Source: Polycladidibacter stylochi (GTDB lineage Bacteria > Pseudomonadota > Alphaproteobacteria > Rhizobiales > Stappiaceae). Taken from it: a stretch of DNA of 48,899 bases. Shown here piece after piece: positions 1-9,345 of the stretch (its first letter is position 1; the number at the start of each line of letters is the position of its first letter). Location: NCBI RefSeq assembly GCF_001562055.1, contig NZ_LLWE01000021.1:1-48899 (forward strand), in the 5' to 3' direction. The translations under genes were made by a program, and so were the position numbers. Under the pieces are notes generated by a model, which did no database searches, was not told the origin of the DNA, and saw nothing but the letters and a program-made list of their open reading frames with translations.

Positions 1-60
1 CGGCCCAACATGGCCATCGGCGGCATAACACCTGCCACTAAACTAAAACTGGCAGCGTAA
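1..60 (+). pseudogene. C-terminal tail of an IS3-family transposase (OrfB), cut by the window edge
   Basis: Frame 1 reads RPNMAIGGITPATKLKLAA and then a TAA stop. The R-P-N-M-x-[IL]-G-G-I-T-P-A-x-K-L-K pattern is the usual C-terminus of the DDE integrase-type transposase (OrfB) of some IS3-family elements, just after the last catalytic Glu. Only 19 codons are inside the window, so it cannot be said whether the gene is intact upstream. The following bases hold a short GGGG/CCCC dyad (near 89-101) that may belong to the end of the element, but I could not define its terminal inverted repeat. Confidence 0.6.
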
Positions 61-278
61 CTCTACAGCCAAGCTCCTCCAAAAATGGGGGATTTCCCCT
101 ATAACTGATTGGGCCTTTATTCTAATATTTAAAACTAGTGTTATATTATCACATATAACTTCCACTAATAAGCTAAACTATAAGTAACATGATAATAAGT
201 TAATAATATGTAAGATGAATACTTGATTTCTATTCTTGGTTGATATTAGAAATACCAATACTCTTATTGGGGATAGAA

Positions 279-623
279 ATGACAGAACAAACAATGAGCA
301 ATGCCACTATTGCCGCGCAATCAATGGCATTTTGTACAACTTGTGGTGAAAAAATAGCCAAAGCAGCTGTAGCTTGTCCAAAGTGTGGAGCACCAAACAG
401 CTTGGCAGAACCGATGACTTCCGAAAAGCGTATGGTGCCAGCAGCTTTACTATGCTTCTTTTTAGGTGCGCTGGGGATCCATCGATTTTATGTAGGTAAA
501 GTTGGTACGGGAATATTGATGCTTTTGACACTTGGTGGTTTGGGTATATGGACGCTAATTGATCTAATAATGATTATTGTTGGTGCTTTCAAAGACAAAC
601 AAGGCTTACCTTTGGCACGATGA
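279..623 (+). CDS. Zinc-ribbon plus TM2-domain membrane protein (first of an overlapping pair)
   Basis: A small inner-membrane protein of 114 residues. It has an N-terminal zinc ribbon (C-T-T-C-G, then C-P-K-C-G, about residues 19-38) and a C-terminal TM2 domain: two membrane helices around the motif [11 protein letters not shown]2 proteins are widespread and mostly of unknown function. I start at ATG 279, preceded by a GGGG Shine-Dalgarno-like stretch 8 bases upstream, rather than at the in-frame TTG at 240, which would add 13 hydrophobic residues without a clear ribosome site. The stop overlaps the start of the next gene (ATGA), so the two are surely cotranscribed and probably arose by duplication. 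Confidence 0.8.
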   Translation: MTEQTMSNATIAAQSMAFCTTCGEKIAKAAVACPKCGAPNSLAEPMTSEKRMVPAALLCFFLGALGIHRFYVGKVGTGILMLLTLGGLGIWTLIDLIMIIVGAFKDKQGLPLAR

Positions 624-1042
624 CAACGAATAACTCTTCAATCAATTTAAGTGGTTGGGGGTTTTGTGCCCATTGCGGGTGTAAAATAGCATTTACCGCT
701 AAAATTTGCCCGCAATGTGGTGTACCTCAATTGTATTCATCAAGTAAAAAAGTTGATAATGTAAGTCCTAAAAATTATGGTGTTGCCGTAGCACTTTGTG
801 GTATCTTCGGTATCCTGGGAATTCACCATTTTTATTTGGGTAATTTACTACATGGCCTTTTTGATTTTGGGTTATGCATCGCTGGAATTATGGCTTTCAT
901 CTCTGCTACAACTGAACCATCTATGCTTTTCGTTGCCCTTTTTCTGTTTTTATTAGATGCTATCCATACAGTTTTTGTATTTACTAAGCTGATAATTGGA
1001 AATCAAAAAGATGGTAAGGGTCGAATAGTATCTGCGCCCTAG
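620..1042 (+). CDS. Zinc-ribbon plus TM2-domain membrane protein (second of the pair)
   Basis: A 140-residue paralogue of the preceding protein with the same plan. Its zinc ribbon uses C-A-H-C-G and C-P-Q-C-G (about residues 16-35). A linker leads to the TM2 motif G-I-H-H-F-Y-L-G-N and two or three hydrophobic helices. Its ATG overlaps the upstream stop by four bases, indicating translational coupling. The two may form a heteromer in the membrane with the ribbons in the cytoplasm, but that is inference. The biological role is not known. Both genes are more AT-rich than the metabolic genes downstream and sit next to an IS tail, so recent acquisition is possible. Confidence 0.78.
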   Translation: MTTNNSSINLSGWGFCAHCGCKIAFTAKICPQCGVPQLYSSSKKVDNVSPKNYGVAVALCGIFGILGIHHFYLGNLLHGLFDFGLCIAGIMAFISATTEPSMLFVALFLFLLDAIHTVFVFTKLIIGNQKDGKGRIVSAP

Positions 1043-1049
1043 CATGTAA

Positions 1050-1103
1050 AGAGCGTTTCCATCTGCATTCAGGGCTACAACCGATTGCTACTGAAAACGC
1101 TCT
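1050..1103 (+). terminator. Inverted repeat downstream of the TM2 pair
   Basis: AGAGCGTTT (1050-1058) is exactly complementary to AAACGCTCT (1095-1103), with a 36-base loop. It starts eight bases after the TM2 stop and is followed by ATAATAAATT. The loop is long for a classic intrinsic terminator and the T-tract is weak, so it may instead be a 3'-end stabiliser or a small mobile repeat. Confidence 0.4.
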
Positions 1104-1157
1104 ATAATAAATTATAGGCTCCTACATTTAATGTTTATAGTAAGGGCCTAAGAAACA

Positions 1158-2231
1158 ATGAATAACACGCCAGACTTACCGCCATATTTGGTCGAAATTC
1201 AAAGCAGAATCGGCACCATGCCCAAAGGCATGCGCAACACCATCTGCGATGTGCCGGGAGTAAAACTGGCGCATCTCACCCTTAAGGAATGTGAGTGCCA
1301 AACCGGCGTCACCGCTTTAACGACACATAATGAGCATCCGTTTTATGTACGCACCCGTGCTGCTGCCCATGTGTTTAACGGCTTCGGTAAGTCCACTGGT
1401 CTTGTACAAGTAGAAGAACTGGGAGAGCTGGAAACACCGATTCTACTTACCAATACCTTAAGTGTCGGAGCCGCCAGTGAGGGGCTTATCCGCCACATGC
1501 TGGAAATTACACCGGAAATTGGTCTTGAAGCGGGCACAGTTAACCCCGTGGTGTTTGAATGTAATGATGGCTATTTGAACGATATTCGCGCCCTCAGTAT
1601 ACGGCCCGAACATGTGCTGGAAGCGCTGGGCAATGTCTCGCGGGATTTTGAACAAGGTGCTGTCGGGGCAGGGCGGGGCATGTCATGCTTTGGCTTGAAA
1701 GGCGGTATTGGTAGCGCATCGCGTCAGGTAAAAGTCGGCAATAATACATTCCATCTCGGCGTTCTGGTCCTATCCAATATGGGTCGGCTGCCAGACTTCA
1801 TTTTAGCTGGTGAACCAATGGGTGAAGAGCTGCAACATTCAATTGATAAAATTGAAAATGGTCCTGAAAAAGGCTCGATTATTATGATCGTGGGTACGGA
1901 CTTGCCTTTATCAGAGCGTCAGTTGAAGCGGGTCGCTAAACGCACAGGCGTTGGCTTGGCGCGTACCGGCTCCTATCTTGGCCATGGTAGCGGCGATATC
2001 GCGCTGGCATTCACAACCGCCGATCCGGTTTTATTCAAATCCCGCCGCAAAACCATGACAGTGGAACAGATTGACGAGCGGCGTATAGACCGTGTTTTCC
2101 GCGCAACTGCTGAAGCCACGGAAGAAGCTATCGTGAATTCAATGCTTTATGCGCAACCGGTCATAGGACGGGCTGGGAATAATCGTTATGCATTGGCCGA
2201 TCTTCTTGCTGACTTGCAGAACAAGATGTGA
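1158..2231 (+). CDS. P1 family (S58, DmpA/BapA-type) aminopeptidase
   Basis: A 357-residue member of the DmpA/BapA family of N-terminal-nucleophile aminopeptidases (L-aminopeptidase/D-esterase, beta-peptidyl aminopeptidase). These precursors self-cleave into alpha and beta chains in front of a Ser that becomes the catalytic N-terminus. Family landmarks are visible: N-T-I-C-D-V-P-G-V near residue 27, G-T-V-N-P-V-V-F-E-C-N-D-G near 126, G-A-V-G-A-G-R-G-M near 167, and the putative cleavage site Gly239-Ser240 in K-G-S-I-I-M-I-V-G-T-D. The last segment matches the start of the beta chain. There is no signal peptide, so it is expected in the cytoplasm. Natural substrate unknown. Its ATG lies just after a weak AGGG site and it appears to be a single-gene unit. 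Confidence 0.88.
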   Translation: MNNTPDLPPYLVEIQSRIGTMPKGMRNTICDVPGVKLAHLTLKECECQTGVTALTTHNEHPFYVRTRAAAHVFNGFGKSTGLVQVEELGELETPILLTNTLSVGAASEGLIRHMLEITPEIGLEAGTVNPVVFECNDGYLNDIRALSIRPEHVLEALGNVSRDFEQGAVGAGRGMSCFGLKGGIGSASRQVKVGNNTFHLGVLVLSNMGRLPDFILAGEPMGEELQHSIDKIENGPEKGSIIMIVGTDLPLSERQLKRVAKRTGVGLARTGSYLGHGSGDIALAFTTADPVLFKSRRKTMTVEQIDERRIDRVFRATAEATEEAIVNSMLYAQPVIGRAGNNRYALADLLADLQNKM

Positions 2232-2325
2232 ACCGTGCCTATTAGGCAGGCGACGCCAGCGGTAAAATCGGCTATGAAACCATTTCAAAGTAAGATCGAA
2301 CAAATTAGGGGCAGGGCCGCACTGT

Positions 2326-3438
2326 ATGGATTGGTCACCACAACAGGATAACGCACTCAAGGAAGCCGCGGAATGGCTACGTTATGGCGGCCAACAGGTC
2401 TTCCGCCTCTTTGGCTACGCTGGGACAGGGAAAACAACACTGGCCCGCCATCTCGCCGAAGATGTGAACGGTGATGTGGCATTTGGCGCATTTACCGGCA
2501 AAGCGGCCCATGTTTTGCGGCAAAAAGGCTGTGAGGATGCCTCTACCATCCACTCGCTCATCTATCGTCCGAAAGGCACCAAACAAAGCGAAGAGGATGA
2601 AGACGAGGTCACGCCGCAGTTTACCATCAACCGCGACAGCGCTGCCGCCAAGTGTGATCTGATCATCATCGATGAATGCTCCATGGTCGATGAAGAGCTG
2701 GGGCGCGACTTGCTCTCCTTTGGCAAGAAAGTGCTCGTACTGGGCGATCCGGCCCAGTTGCCTCCAGTTAAGGGTGGCGGCTTTTTTACCGAGCAAGAAC
2801 CGGATTTTATGCTCACCGAGGTACACCGCCAAGCACGCGACAACCCAATTGTCCGCCTTTCAATGGATATCCGCGAAGGGGGGGAGTTGAGTTATGGCCA
2901 GCATGGCGAAAGCGCGGTGATCTCAAGACGCGATATTAATAAGGATATCATCCTTGACGCCGATCAGGTGCTGGTAGGCACCAACAAAACCCGCAGGTTA
3001 TATAACAACCGTATCCGCGAACTCAAAGGTTTTACAACGCAAATGCCTGCGGTTGATGACAAGCTGGTTTGTTTGCGCAACGACAAGCAAAAAGGCCTTC
3101 TCAATGGGGGGCTGTGGCACGTGAAGCGGTTGCGTCCGCCACGCGGCAATACCCTGCGCTTTGATGTGGTTTCGGAGGATGATTTTTCCAAATCCAGCGT
3201 TCAGGTTAAAGTACTCCCCTCCATGTTTGAAGAGGGAGCCGAACAACTGCCCTATGCCATTCGCCGCCGTGCAGACGAGTTTGATTACGGTTACGCCCTC
3301 ACGGTGCATAAGTCACAAGGTTCGCAATGGGATAATGTGGTGCTGTTCGATGAAAGCTGGGCATTCCGCGATCATAAGCAACGCTGGCTCTACACAGCCG
3401 TAACGAGGGCCGCCCACAAAATCACTGTCGTGCGCTAA
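2326..3438 (+). CDS. Small RecD/Dda-like superfamily 1B DNA helicase (ATPase)
   Basis: A 370-residue stand-alone SF1 helicase related to the C-terminal motor of RecD and to phage T4 Dda. Visible motifs are Walker [10 protein letters not shown] (30-38), motif Ia near F-T-G-K-A-A (56-61), Walker B I-I-I-D-E-C-S-M (113-120), motif [12 protein letters not shown] (140-148), and a UvrD_C_2 segment with [10 protein letters not shown] (from about 323) plus motif VI T-A-V-T-R-A. It lacks the long N-terminal part of RecD2 and has no recB/recC neighbours, so it is not part of a RecBCD complex here. The likely role is 5'-3' unwinding in repair or replication restart. The product is cytoplasmic. Confidence 0.87.
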   Translation: MDWSPQQDNALKEAAEWLRYGGQQVFRLFGYAGTGKTTLARHLAEDVNGDVAFGAFTGKAAHVLRQKGCEDASTIHSLIYRPKGTKQSEEDEDEVTPQFTINRDSAAAKCDLIIIDECSMVDEELGRDLLSFGKKVLVLGDPAQLPPVKGGGFFTEQEPDFMLTEVHRQARDNPIVRLSMDIREGGELSYGQHGESAVISRRDINKDIILDADQVLVGTNKTRRLYNNRIRELKGFTTQMPAVDDKLVCLRNDKQKGLLNGGLWHVKRLRPPRGNTLRFDVVSEDDFSKSSVQVKVLPSMFEEGAEQLPYAIRRRADEFDYGYALTVHKSQGSQWDNVVLFDESWAFRDHKQRWLYTAVTRAAHKITVVR

Positions 3439-3482
3439 CCCGCAATTCATTCTTTCATTCCTGGATCAAGCAAGAGAACTGC

Positions 3483-5936
3483 ATGTCTGATTTCTCCGTT
3501 TCTTCAACACCATCTACACCAGCTGCTAAAGAGCTCTCTCCCGATATCGCACTGCGCATTGCCCGTAATATTGCCAGTGAAATTGGTTGTCAGCCCAATC
3601 AGGTAAACGCCACAGTACAGTTGTTGGATGAAGGCTCGACAGTACCGTTCATTGCCCGCTATCGTAAAGAGGTTACAGGCGGGTTAGATGATACACAGCT
3701 GCGCCAATTGGAAGAGCGCTTGATCTACATGCGCGAAATGGAAGATCGCCGTAAAGCCATTGTCAAATCGATCGATGAACAAGGCAAACTGACCGACGAT
3801 CTGGCAAAGCTCATTGCGCAGGCAGATACCAAATCGGCATTGGAAGATTTATACCTGCCGTATCGCAAAAAGCGCCGTACCAAAGCCCAAATCGCCAAAG
3901 AAGCGGGCTTGGAACCTCTGGCAGATATGTTGTTGCAAGACCCCAACAAAACACCCGAGCAAGAGGCAACGGCCTTTATCGATGCCGAGAAAGGCTTTGC
4001 CGATAGCAAAGCGGTGCTGGATGGTGCGCGGCAAATTCTCATGGAACGCTTCTCCGAGGATGCCCAGCTGGTGGGTAAACTGCGTGATTACGTGTCCAAA
4101 AGCGGTACGGTCGGCTCATCTGTGGTCGAAGGCAAAGAGCAGGAAGGCGCGAAGTTCGCCGACTACTTCGACTATAATGAAAGCTGGAAGAATATTCCGA
4201 GCCACCGCGCCCTTGCGCTTCTGCGCGGGCGTAATGAAGGCATTCTGGCGATTGAGCTGAAGGTTGACGAAGACGACCAAAGCCCGGTGAAACCTGTAGA
4301 GCAGATGATTGCATCAGCCGCTGGGATAAAAAACAATGGCCGCCCGGCAGATAAATGGCTTTCCGATGTGGCCCGTTGGACTTGGAAGGTCAAGATCGGC
4401 TTGCACCTTGAGCTGGACCTTATGAATTCACTGCGTGAACGCGCCGAAGAAGAAGCCATTAACGTCTTCGCTCGTAATCTGAAAGACCTGCTACTAGCAG
4501 CTCCTGCCGGTGCTCGCGCTACGCTGGCGCTTGATCCGGGTATTCGTACCGGTGTTAAAGTGGCGGTGATTGATGCCACGGGTAAGCTGGTGGACACAGC
4601 AACCATATACCCATTTGCACCCAAGCACGATACCATGGGCTCGCTCGCCGTCCTTAAGGCGCTCATTGCCAAGCATGGTGTTTCGCTGATCGCCATTGGC
4701 AACGGTACAGCCAGCCGCGAAACCGATAAACTGGCAGCGGATCTCATCAAGGATATTCCGACAGAATTCCGCCCTACCAAGGTTGTGGTGAATGAAGCAG
4801 GCGCTTCGGTTTATTCAGCCTCCGCGCTGGCTGCAAAAGAAATGCCGGATGTGGACGTATCGCTGCGCGGTGCCGCTTCCATCGGTCGCCGTTTGCAAGA
4901 CCCGCTTGCCGAGCTGGTAAAAATCGAACCCAAATCTATTGGTGTTGGCCAGTACCAGCACGATGTCAACCAAACCAAACTGGCCCGCTCGTTGGATGGT
5001 GTGGTAGAAGATGCAGTGAACGCCGTTGGTGTGGATTTGAATACCGCATCTGCAGCACTTCTTTCCCACATTTCTGGTTTAACCGAGTCGCTAGCCAAAG
5101 GCATCGTGGAATACCGTGATACGGTGGGGGCTTTTAAAAACCGCCGCGAAATTCTCAAAGTCTCGCGCTTGGGACCTAAAGCGTTTGAACAGTGCGCGGG
5201 CTTCCTGCGTATTACTGGTGGTGATAATCCGTTGGATGCTTCCTCAGTTCACCCCGAAGCATACCCTGTGGCGGAAAAAATCATCAAGGCTTGTGGCCGT
5301 GACCTAAGAGAAATAATGGGCTCTAAAGTGCTGGCGTCACTTGACCCGAAAGAGTTTATTTCCGAGCAATTCGGTCTGCCAACGGTAAAGGATATTTTTG
5401 CCGAGCTGGAAAAACCGGGCCGTGACCCGCGCCCAGAGTTTAAAACCGCCACCTTCCAAGAGGGCGTGGAAAAAATCTCCGACCTTAAACCGGGAATGAT
5501 GCTTGAAGGCTCAGTGACCAATGTAACCAACTTCGGTGCCTTTGTGGATATCGGCGTGCATCAGGACGGTCTCGTCCACGTTTCGCAGCTCTCCGATAGC
5601 TTTGTTGATGACCCCCATAAAATCGTCAAGGCAGGCGATATCGTCAAGGTTAAGGTGGTTGAAGTCGATGTCCCGCGCAAGCGTATCGGTTTGACCATGA
5701 AAAGCGATAGTGCCGAAGCTCGTGAACAAGCCCGCGAGCGCGGTGCCGGTGGTCCGCGCTCTGGTGCCAACCGCAACAGCCCGCGTACTCACGCCGGACA
5801 AGGTGGCAAACCGCGCGGTGGTCAAGGGACACGCCAAAACCACGGTAAGGCAAATGCGGGGGGTCGTCAGGCACAAGATACCGGCAACAATGCCATGGCC
5901 GCAGCACTCGCAGCTGCATTCAACAAAAAGAAATAG
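3483..5936 (+). CDS. tex: Tex family RNA-binding transcription accessory protein
   Basis: An 817-residue Tex homologue (typical length about 770-790). Tex is a conserved cytoplasmic nucleic-acid-binding protein linked to transcription and RNA metabolism. Domain order is visible: N-terminal helical Tex region with [10 protein letters not shown] (near 55), RNase H-like YqgF fold beginning [10 protein letters not shown] (about 348), helix-hairpin-helix repeats with N-T-A-S-A-A-L-L-S (about 518-577), and an S1 RNA-binding domain [14 protein letters not shown] (about 668-740). An Arg/Gly/Asn-rich tail of about 65 residues follows, which lengthens the protein and should add unspecific RNA affinity. 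The small gene 17 bases downstream is likely cotranscribed. Confidence 0.95.
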   Translation: MSDFSVSSTPSTPAAKELSPDIALRIARNIASEIGCQPNQVNATVQLLDEGSTVPFIARYRKEVTGGLDDTQLRQLEERLIYMREMEDRRKAIVKSIDEQGKLTDDLAKLIAQADTKSALEDLYLPYRKKRRTKAQIAKEAGLEPLADMLLQDPNKTPEQEATAFIDAEKGFADSKAVLDGARQILMERFSEDAQLVGKLRDYVSKSGTVGSSVVEGKEQEGAKFADYFDYNESWKNIPSHRALALLRGRNEGILAIELKVDEDDQSPVKPVEQMIASAAGIKNNGRPADKWLSDVARWTWKVKIGLHLELDLMNSLRERAEEEAINVFARNLKDLLLAAPAGARATLALDPGIRTGVKVAVIDATGKLVDTATIYPFAPKHDTMGSLAVLKALIAKHGVSLIAIGNGTASRETDKLAADLIKDIPTEFRPTKVVVNEAGASVYSASALAAKEMPDVDVSLRGAASIGRRLQDPLAELVKIEPKSIGVGQYQHDVNQTKLARSLDGVVEDAVNAVGVDLNTASAALLSHISGLTESLAKGIVEYRDTVGAFKNRREILKVSRLGPKAFEQCAGFLRITGGDNPLDASSVHPEAYPVAEKIIKACGRDLREIMGSKVLASLDPKEFISEQFGLPTVKDIFAELEKPGRDPRPEFKTATFQEGVEKISDLKPGMMLEGSVTNVTNFGAFVDIGVHQDGLVHVSQLSDSFVDDPHKIVKAGDIVKVKVVEVDVPRKRIGLTMKSDSAEAREQARERGAGGPRSGANRNSPRTHAGQGGKPRGGQGTRQNHGKANAGGRQAQDTGNNAMAAALAAAFNKKK

Positions 5937-5953
5937 GACCAAGGAGCATCCGC

Positions 5954-6412
5954 ATGGCGCAAATTACCTCTAAAATCTATGTGGATGCCGACGCTTGCCC
6001 GGTAAAGGAGGAAATTTACCGGGTGGCAGAACGCTATAATCTGCCCGTCTATCTGGTCTCCAACAGCTTCATGCGTGTCCCGCGCGATCAGGAAGTCTTT
6101 TTCATTAAGGTGGAGGATGGTCCCGATGTGGCCGACGATTGGATCGCCGATACAGCCCAGCAGGGCGATGTGGTCATCACCCAAGATATTCCGCTAGCGC
6201 ACCGCTGCTTGCAAAACAGTGTGCGGGTTCTCTCGCCCAAGGGCAAAGAATTTGATGACGCTTCTATCGGTATGGCATTGGCTACACGCGATTTGAAAGA
6301 GGACTTACGCTCGTTTGGCGAAATGACCGGTGGCCCCAAACCCTTCTCGGCGAAGGACCGTTCAACCTTTTTGCAGTCTTTGGACCGCGTACTCGTCTCG
6401 CTACGAAAATAA
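5954..6412 (+). CDS. YaiI/YqxD family (UPF0178) protein, PIN-like fold
   Basis: A 152-residue protein of the DUF188/YaiI-YqxD family. Conserved landmarks are I-Y-V-D-A-D-A-C-P-V-K at the N-terminus, D-V-A-D-D-W-I-A in the middle, and V-V-I-T-Q-D-I-P-L-A. The spaced acidic residues suggest a PIN-like metal-binding nuclease fold, but no activity is firmly established for the family. A clear Shine-Dalgarno AAGGAG precedes ATG 5954. It sits 17 bases after tex and ends at a bidirectional terminator shared with the convergent helicase gene, so tex and this gene form a two-gene unit. Confidence 0.88.
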   Translation: MAQITSKIYVDADACPVKEEIYRVAERYNLPVYLVSNSFMRVPRDQEVFFIKVEDGPDVADDWIADTAQQGDVVITQDIPLAHRCLQNSVRVLSPKGKEFDDASIGMALATRDLKEDLRSFGEMTGGPKPFSAKDRSTFLQSLDRVLVSLRK

Positions 6413-6452
6413 CAGCGCTAATTCTATGATTTCCTCATAAAAGGCAAAAGAA

Positions 6453-6475
6453 AAGGGCGGTTCATGACCGCCCTT
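6453..6475. terminator. Bidirectional intrinsic terminator between the tex unit and the DEAD-box gene
   Basis: A perfect 9-bp stem, AAGGGCGGT (6453-6461) with ACCGCCCTT (6467-6475), and a 5-base loop. On the minus strand it is followed by TTTTCTTTTG, a good U-tract for the helicase gene. On the plus strand AATCATTTTAAT follows, a weaker tract for the tex unit. Confidence 0.8.
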
Positions 6476-6482
6476 AATCATT

Positions 6483-8255
6483 TTAATCTTTGGAGCTTGG
6501 TTTGCCATCACGTGGCCCGCGCTCTCGGCGTTCACGACGCTCGCCGCGCTCACCACCACGTTCACGGTAAGGGCGCTTGCCACCGCCACCGCGATGACCA
6601 CCACCACCGCCACCACGACGTGGCGGACGACGACCACCGCCTCCGCGGCCAGCTTCAGGGTTACCTTCAATACGGGTAATGGTGATGGACTTTTCGCCCG
6701 TACCATTTTCTTTAACCGCTTCAAGGAACTTGTCCGCGTGCTGTGGTGCCAGCTCAAAACGGCTGTCCGCATCAAAAATACGAATGGCACCAATATCTTT
6801 TTTGGTGATGTGGCCGGCACGGCAAATCATCGGTAGCAACCAGCGCGGCTCGGCATTGTGCTTACGGCCAACATTCAACCGGAACCAGACGCCACCTTCA
6901 AAGTCTTTGCGCTCACGCCGTTCACGTGGCTCACCACCTTCAACCTTTTCCAAAAGCTCTTCAGGTGCTGGCAGTGTCGCCTGCATTTGGCGCAGGTACG
7001 CAGCGGCCAGCTGCTCTGGAGAATACGCTTCCAGAAGCTCGGCAACAGCCTTGGCTTCGTCCTCACCAACAGGAGCAGATTCACTCAACGCTTCAAGCAT
7101 ACGCTTGTGGTCACGCTCCAAAATAGCATCGGCTGTCGGCGCGCTTTCCCACTCGGCTTTCACCTTGGCAAAGTGCAGCAAACGGCTGGCTGTACGCTTG
7201 CGGGTGTAAGGCACAATCAGTGCGCACACACCTTTACGGCCCGCACGGCCCGTACGACCGGAGCGGTGCAATAAAGTCTCGCCATTGGTTGGCAGATCAG
7301 CATGAACCACCAGATCAAGGTTCGGCAAATCGATACCACGGGCAGCAACGTCAGTTGCCACACAAATACGGGCACGACCATTACGCATGGCTTGTAGGGC
7401 GTTGTTACGCTCGGCCTGTGTCAATTCACCAGAAAGCGACACTACAGAGAAACCACGGTTGCCAAGGCGGGCAGACAGGTGCTTTACTGTTTCACGAGTA
7501 CCGCAGAAGATTATTGTGTTTTGTGCTTCATGGTAGCGCAGCACGTTGATGATCGCGTTTTCACGGTCATTCGGCGCTACTTGTAGCACTTTGTAGCTGA
7601 TGTCTTGGTGTTGCTCACGTGCCGCAATTGTTGAAATGCGCTTTGCGTCCCGCTGGAACTTCTTGGCAAGCGATTCAATTTGAGGGGGGACAGTTGCCGA
7701 AAATAGCAGTGTGCGGCGCTCGGAAGGCGCGGCACCTAAGATAAATTCAAGATCCTCGCGAAAACCCAGATCAAGCATTTCATCAGCTTCATCCAGCACG
7801 ACAGTGCGCAAGGAAGACATGTCTAATGAACCGCGCTCAATATGGTCACGCAAGCGACCTGGCGTGCCGACCACGATATTGGCACCATGTTGCAGGTTGC
7901 GCCGCTCTCGGCGCATATCCATACCGCCAACACATGTTGCGATGCGTGCACCGGCTTCACCGTAAAGCCACTCAAGCTCGCGACTTACTTGTAGTGCCAA
8001 CTCGCGTGTTGGAGCCACGGCAAGAGCAAGTGGTTCACGATTTTGGGAAATCTTTGATCCATCTGGCAGCAGTTCGGGGGCAATAGCCAGACCAAATGCA
8101 ACTGTTTTACCAGACCCTGTTTGGGCAGATACCAGTAGATCTTGTCCTTGGAGCTCTTCAGCTAATACAGATTCCTGGACAGCAGTAAGGGTGGAATAAC
8201 CTCGTTTTTCAAGCGCAGCAGTTAGGGTCGGGGCAACCCCTTCAGGTATCGTCAT
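6483..8255 (-). CDS. DEAD-box ATP-dependent RNA helicase with DbpA-like C-terminal domain and RGG tail
   Basis: A 590-residue DEAD-box RNA helicase acting on structured RNA, probably in ribosome assembly or cold-shock RNA turnover. Motifs in order: Q-motif G-Y-S-T-L-T-A-V-Q (19-27), Walker A A-Q-T-G-S-G-K-T (44-51), P-T-R-E-L-A (82-87), T-P-G-R-L (131-135), D-E-A-D (155-158), S-A-T (186-188), A-R-G-I-D, and H-R-S-G-R-T-G-R-A-G. After the two RecA domains comes a DbpA/CsdA-type RNA-binding fold (around G-H-I-T-K-K-D-I-G-A-I-R-I-F). The end is a low-complexity Gly/Arg-rich tail of about 60 residues, as in cold-shock helicases of alphaproteobacteria. The gene is monocistronic, with a 5' region of about 400 bp without other genes. 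Confidence 0.93.
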   Translation of the reverse strand: MTIPEGVAPTLTAALEKRGYSTLTAVQESVLAEELQGQDLLVSAQTGSGKTVAFGLAIAPELLPDGSKISQNREPLALAVAPTRELALQVSRELEWLYGEAGARIATCVGGMDMRRERRNLQHGANIVVGTPGRLRDHIERGSLDMSSLRTVVLDEADEMLDLGFREDLEFILGAAPSERRTLLFSATVPPQIESLAKKFQRDAKRISTIAAREQHQDISYKVLQVAPNDRENAIINVLRYHEAQNTIIFCGTRETVKHLSARLGNRGFSVVSLSGELTQAERNNALQAMRNGRARICVATDVAARGIDLPNLDLVVHADLPTNGETLLHRSGRTGRAGRKGVCALIVPYTRKRTASRLLHFAKVKAEWESAPTADAILERDHKRMLEALSESAPVGEDEAKAVAELLEAYSPEQLAAAYLRQMQATLPAPEELLEKVEGGEPRERRERKDFEGGVWFRLNVGRKHNAEPRWLLPMICRAGHITKKDIGAIRIFDADSRFELAPQHADKFLEAVKENGTGEKSITITRIEGNPEAGRGGGGRRPPRRGGGGGGHRGGGGKRPYRERGGERGERRERRERGPRDGKPSSKD

Positions 8256-8675
8256 TCAGTTTTTTCTTTCAAAGGAAACCAGTGGTTGAAGCTGTTTCCG
8301 GGTGTTTGGCAACTGATGTCATCATATTCAGCCTAATCTTATAAAGATCATAAGGTCGTTGCACCGCGTATAAAACGCGGCAGCCGGTCCTCAAAGCGGT
8401 TCGTGCCATTTGCAAGAGTGTTTCTTGCAATTATATGACCTCACTGTCAGTATCTACTTAATGAATTCACAAAGTAGTCAGGAGGCAATCTGCGATGAAC
8501 GCGTCGCCATTAGAGTAGGGTACATGCGCAGATAAACGAACCTGCGCCACATGCCTCAATACATAGGTTATTATCATTTCGTCAAGTGCGAACACGTTGC
8601 ACAGGCAATAAGAATGCCGTATCCCTCTAACAAACAGCTATAAATACTCAATTGGGGAAACAAAGTAAGGTGCAA
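8256..8675. other. Intergenic region upstream of the DEAD-box helicase and a small membrane protein
   Basis: About 420 bases without a supported gene. It must hold the helicase promoter and long 5' leader (minus strand) and the promoter of the small gene at 8676. A strong Shine-Dalgarno (AGGAGG, about 8480-8485) precedes ATG 8495, but that frame closes after seven codons. I see no terminator-like hairpin or known riboswitch. Confidence 0.5.
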
Positions 8676-8891
8676 ATGGGTGATTATCTAACGCAAATAC
8701 CCAGCTGGTGGGGCGTGGTTTTTCTTGTAGTCTTTGCCATGGCAGGCAATCGCTTTCGCAACACATGGAAACAGCGCCCGAAAGGTTGGCAATTACACTG
8801 CTGGCTTTATGCAATTATAACCATATTGAGTTTTTCACTCATGGTATTTGGCAGTTTCGACTTCAGCCAAAACCTTACCAACGTAATGTAA
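8676..8891 (+). CDS. Small hypothetical membrane protein
   Basis: Seventy-one residues starting at ATG 8676, with AAGTAAGG placed 6 bases upstream as a plausible ribosome site. An in-frame TTG at 8652 would add eight residues and is less likely. The protein has two hydrophobic segments (about residues 11-24 and 44-61) separated by a basic, Trp-containing loop (N-T-W-K-Q-R-P-K-G-W). The loop suggests a two-helix inner-membrane hairpin with the loop in the cytoplasm. I do not recognise the family. It lies between the helicase leader and nqrM, which runs toward it, and no functional link is evident. Confidence 0.5.
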   Translation: MGDYLTQIPSWWGVVFLVVFAMAGNRFRNTWKQRPKGWQLHCWLYAIITILSFSLMVFGSFDFSQNLTNVM

Positions 8892-8972
8892 CCTGTTGAT
8901 AGGATAAGCGAACTTATCGCTTGTCTATGCGAAAGTTAACAGGGCTTACCCTTTCCCACGAACCAGCCGTAT

Positions 8973-9218
8973 TTAAGATGATAGGGTTTGATCGGCTTCA
9001 GCCTCAGCCTTTTGGCGGTTCTTACAAGGCTGCAGTTTTTCTTTAAGAGGGCTGTTTTTATCAATAGGCCGGTTACAAACCACACAATGGTCGGCATCGG
9101 AAATCGCGTTCAGCCCGCCACAACTACCGGTAATCGGTTTATTGCGAAACACTGCCCCAATAGACATACCGGCAACGATGAGCAACAGAACAACAAACGC
9201 AATGATAAAAGTCGACAT
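8973..9218 (-). CDS. nqrM: Na+-NQR maturation factor NqrM (DUF539)
   Basis: An 81-residue protein required for assembly of Na+-NQR, probably by supplying the iron centre bound between NqrD and NqrE. It has one N-terminal membrane helix (about residues 4-22) followed by the family signature G-S-C-G-G-L-N-A-I. Four cysteines are seen (33, 45, 48 and 65), with the C-V-V-C pair in the middle. I use ATG 9218; the longer open frame from 9308 adds 30 charged residues that break the signature N-terminal helix. It lies downstream of apbE on the same strand with a hairpin between them. Both serve the divergent nqrA-F operon. Confidence 0.92.
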   Translation of the reverse strand: MSTFIIAFVVLLLIVAGMSIGAVFRNKPITGSCGGLNAISDADHCVVCNRPIDKNSPLKEKLQPCKNRQKAEAEADQTLSS

Positions 9219-9313
9219 TTCATTAATCCCTAACGCAAAAGCGTGATCTCGTTCACTAGCCCTTATGCCTTTCTGCGCGGATTTGCAAGGATATCTGTAG
9301 GGGCACAAGAAAA

Positions 9314-9337
9314 GAAGCGCCGCATAAGCAGCGCTTC
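9314..9337 (-). terminator. Intrinsic terminator after apbE, before nqrM
   Basis: GAAGCGC (9314-9320) pairs with GCGCTTC (9331-9337) across a 10-base loop. On the minus strand the stem is followed by TTTTCTTG. It starts nine bases after the apbE stop. It would reduce but perhaps not abolish transcription into nqrM. Confidence 0.6.
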
Positions 9338-9345
9338 ACATAAAA

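Noticed and set aside
240-278. TTG start extending the first TM2 protein by 13 residues
   Set aside because: No ribosome site before the TTG, while ATG 279 has a GGGG stretch at the right distance and gives a normal ribbon-first protein.
3725-5942. Long open frames antisense to tex
   Set aside because: They lie wholly inside tex, whose domains are continuous; they are shadow frames from codon bias.
8495-8518. Seven-codon frame behind a perfect AGGAGG site upstream of the small membrane protein
   Set aside because: Too short to distinguish from chance; no regulatory residues, no hairpin after it, and the next gene is 158 bases away.
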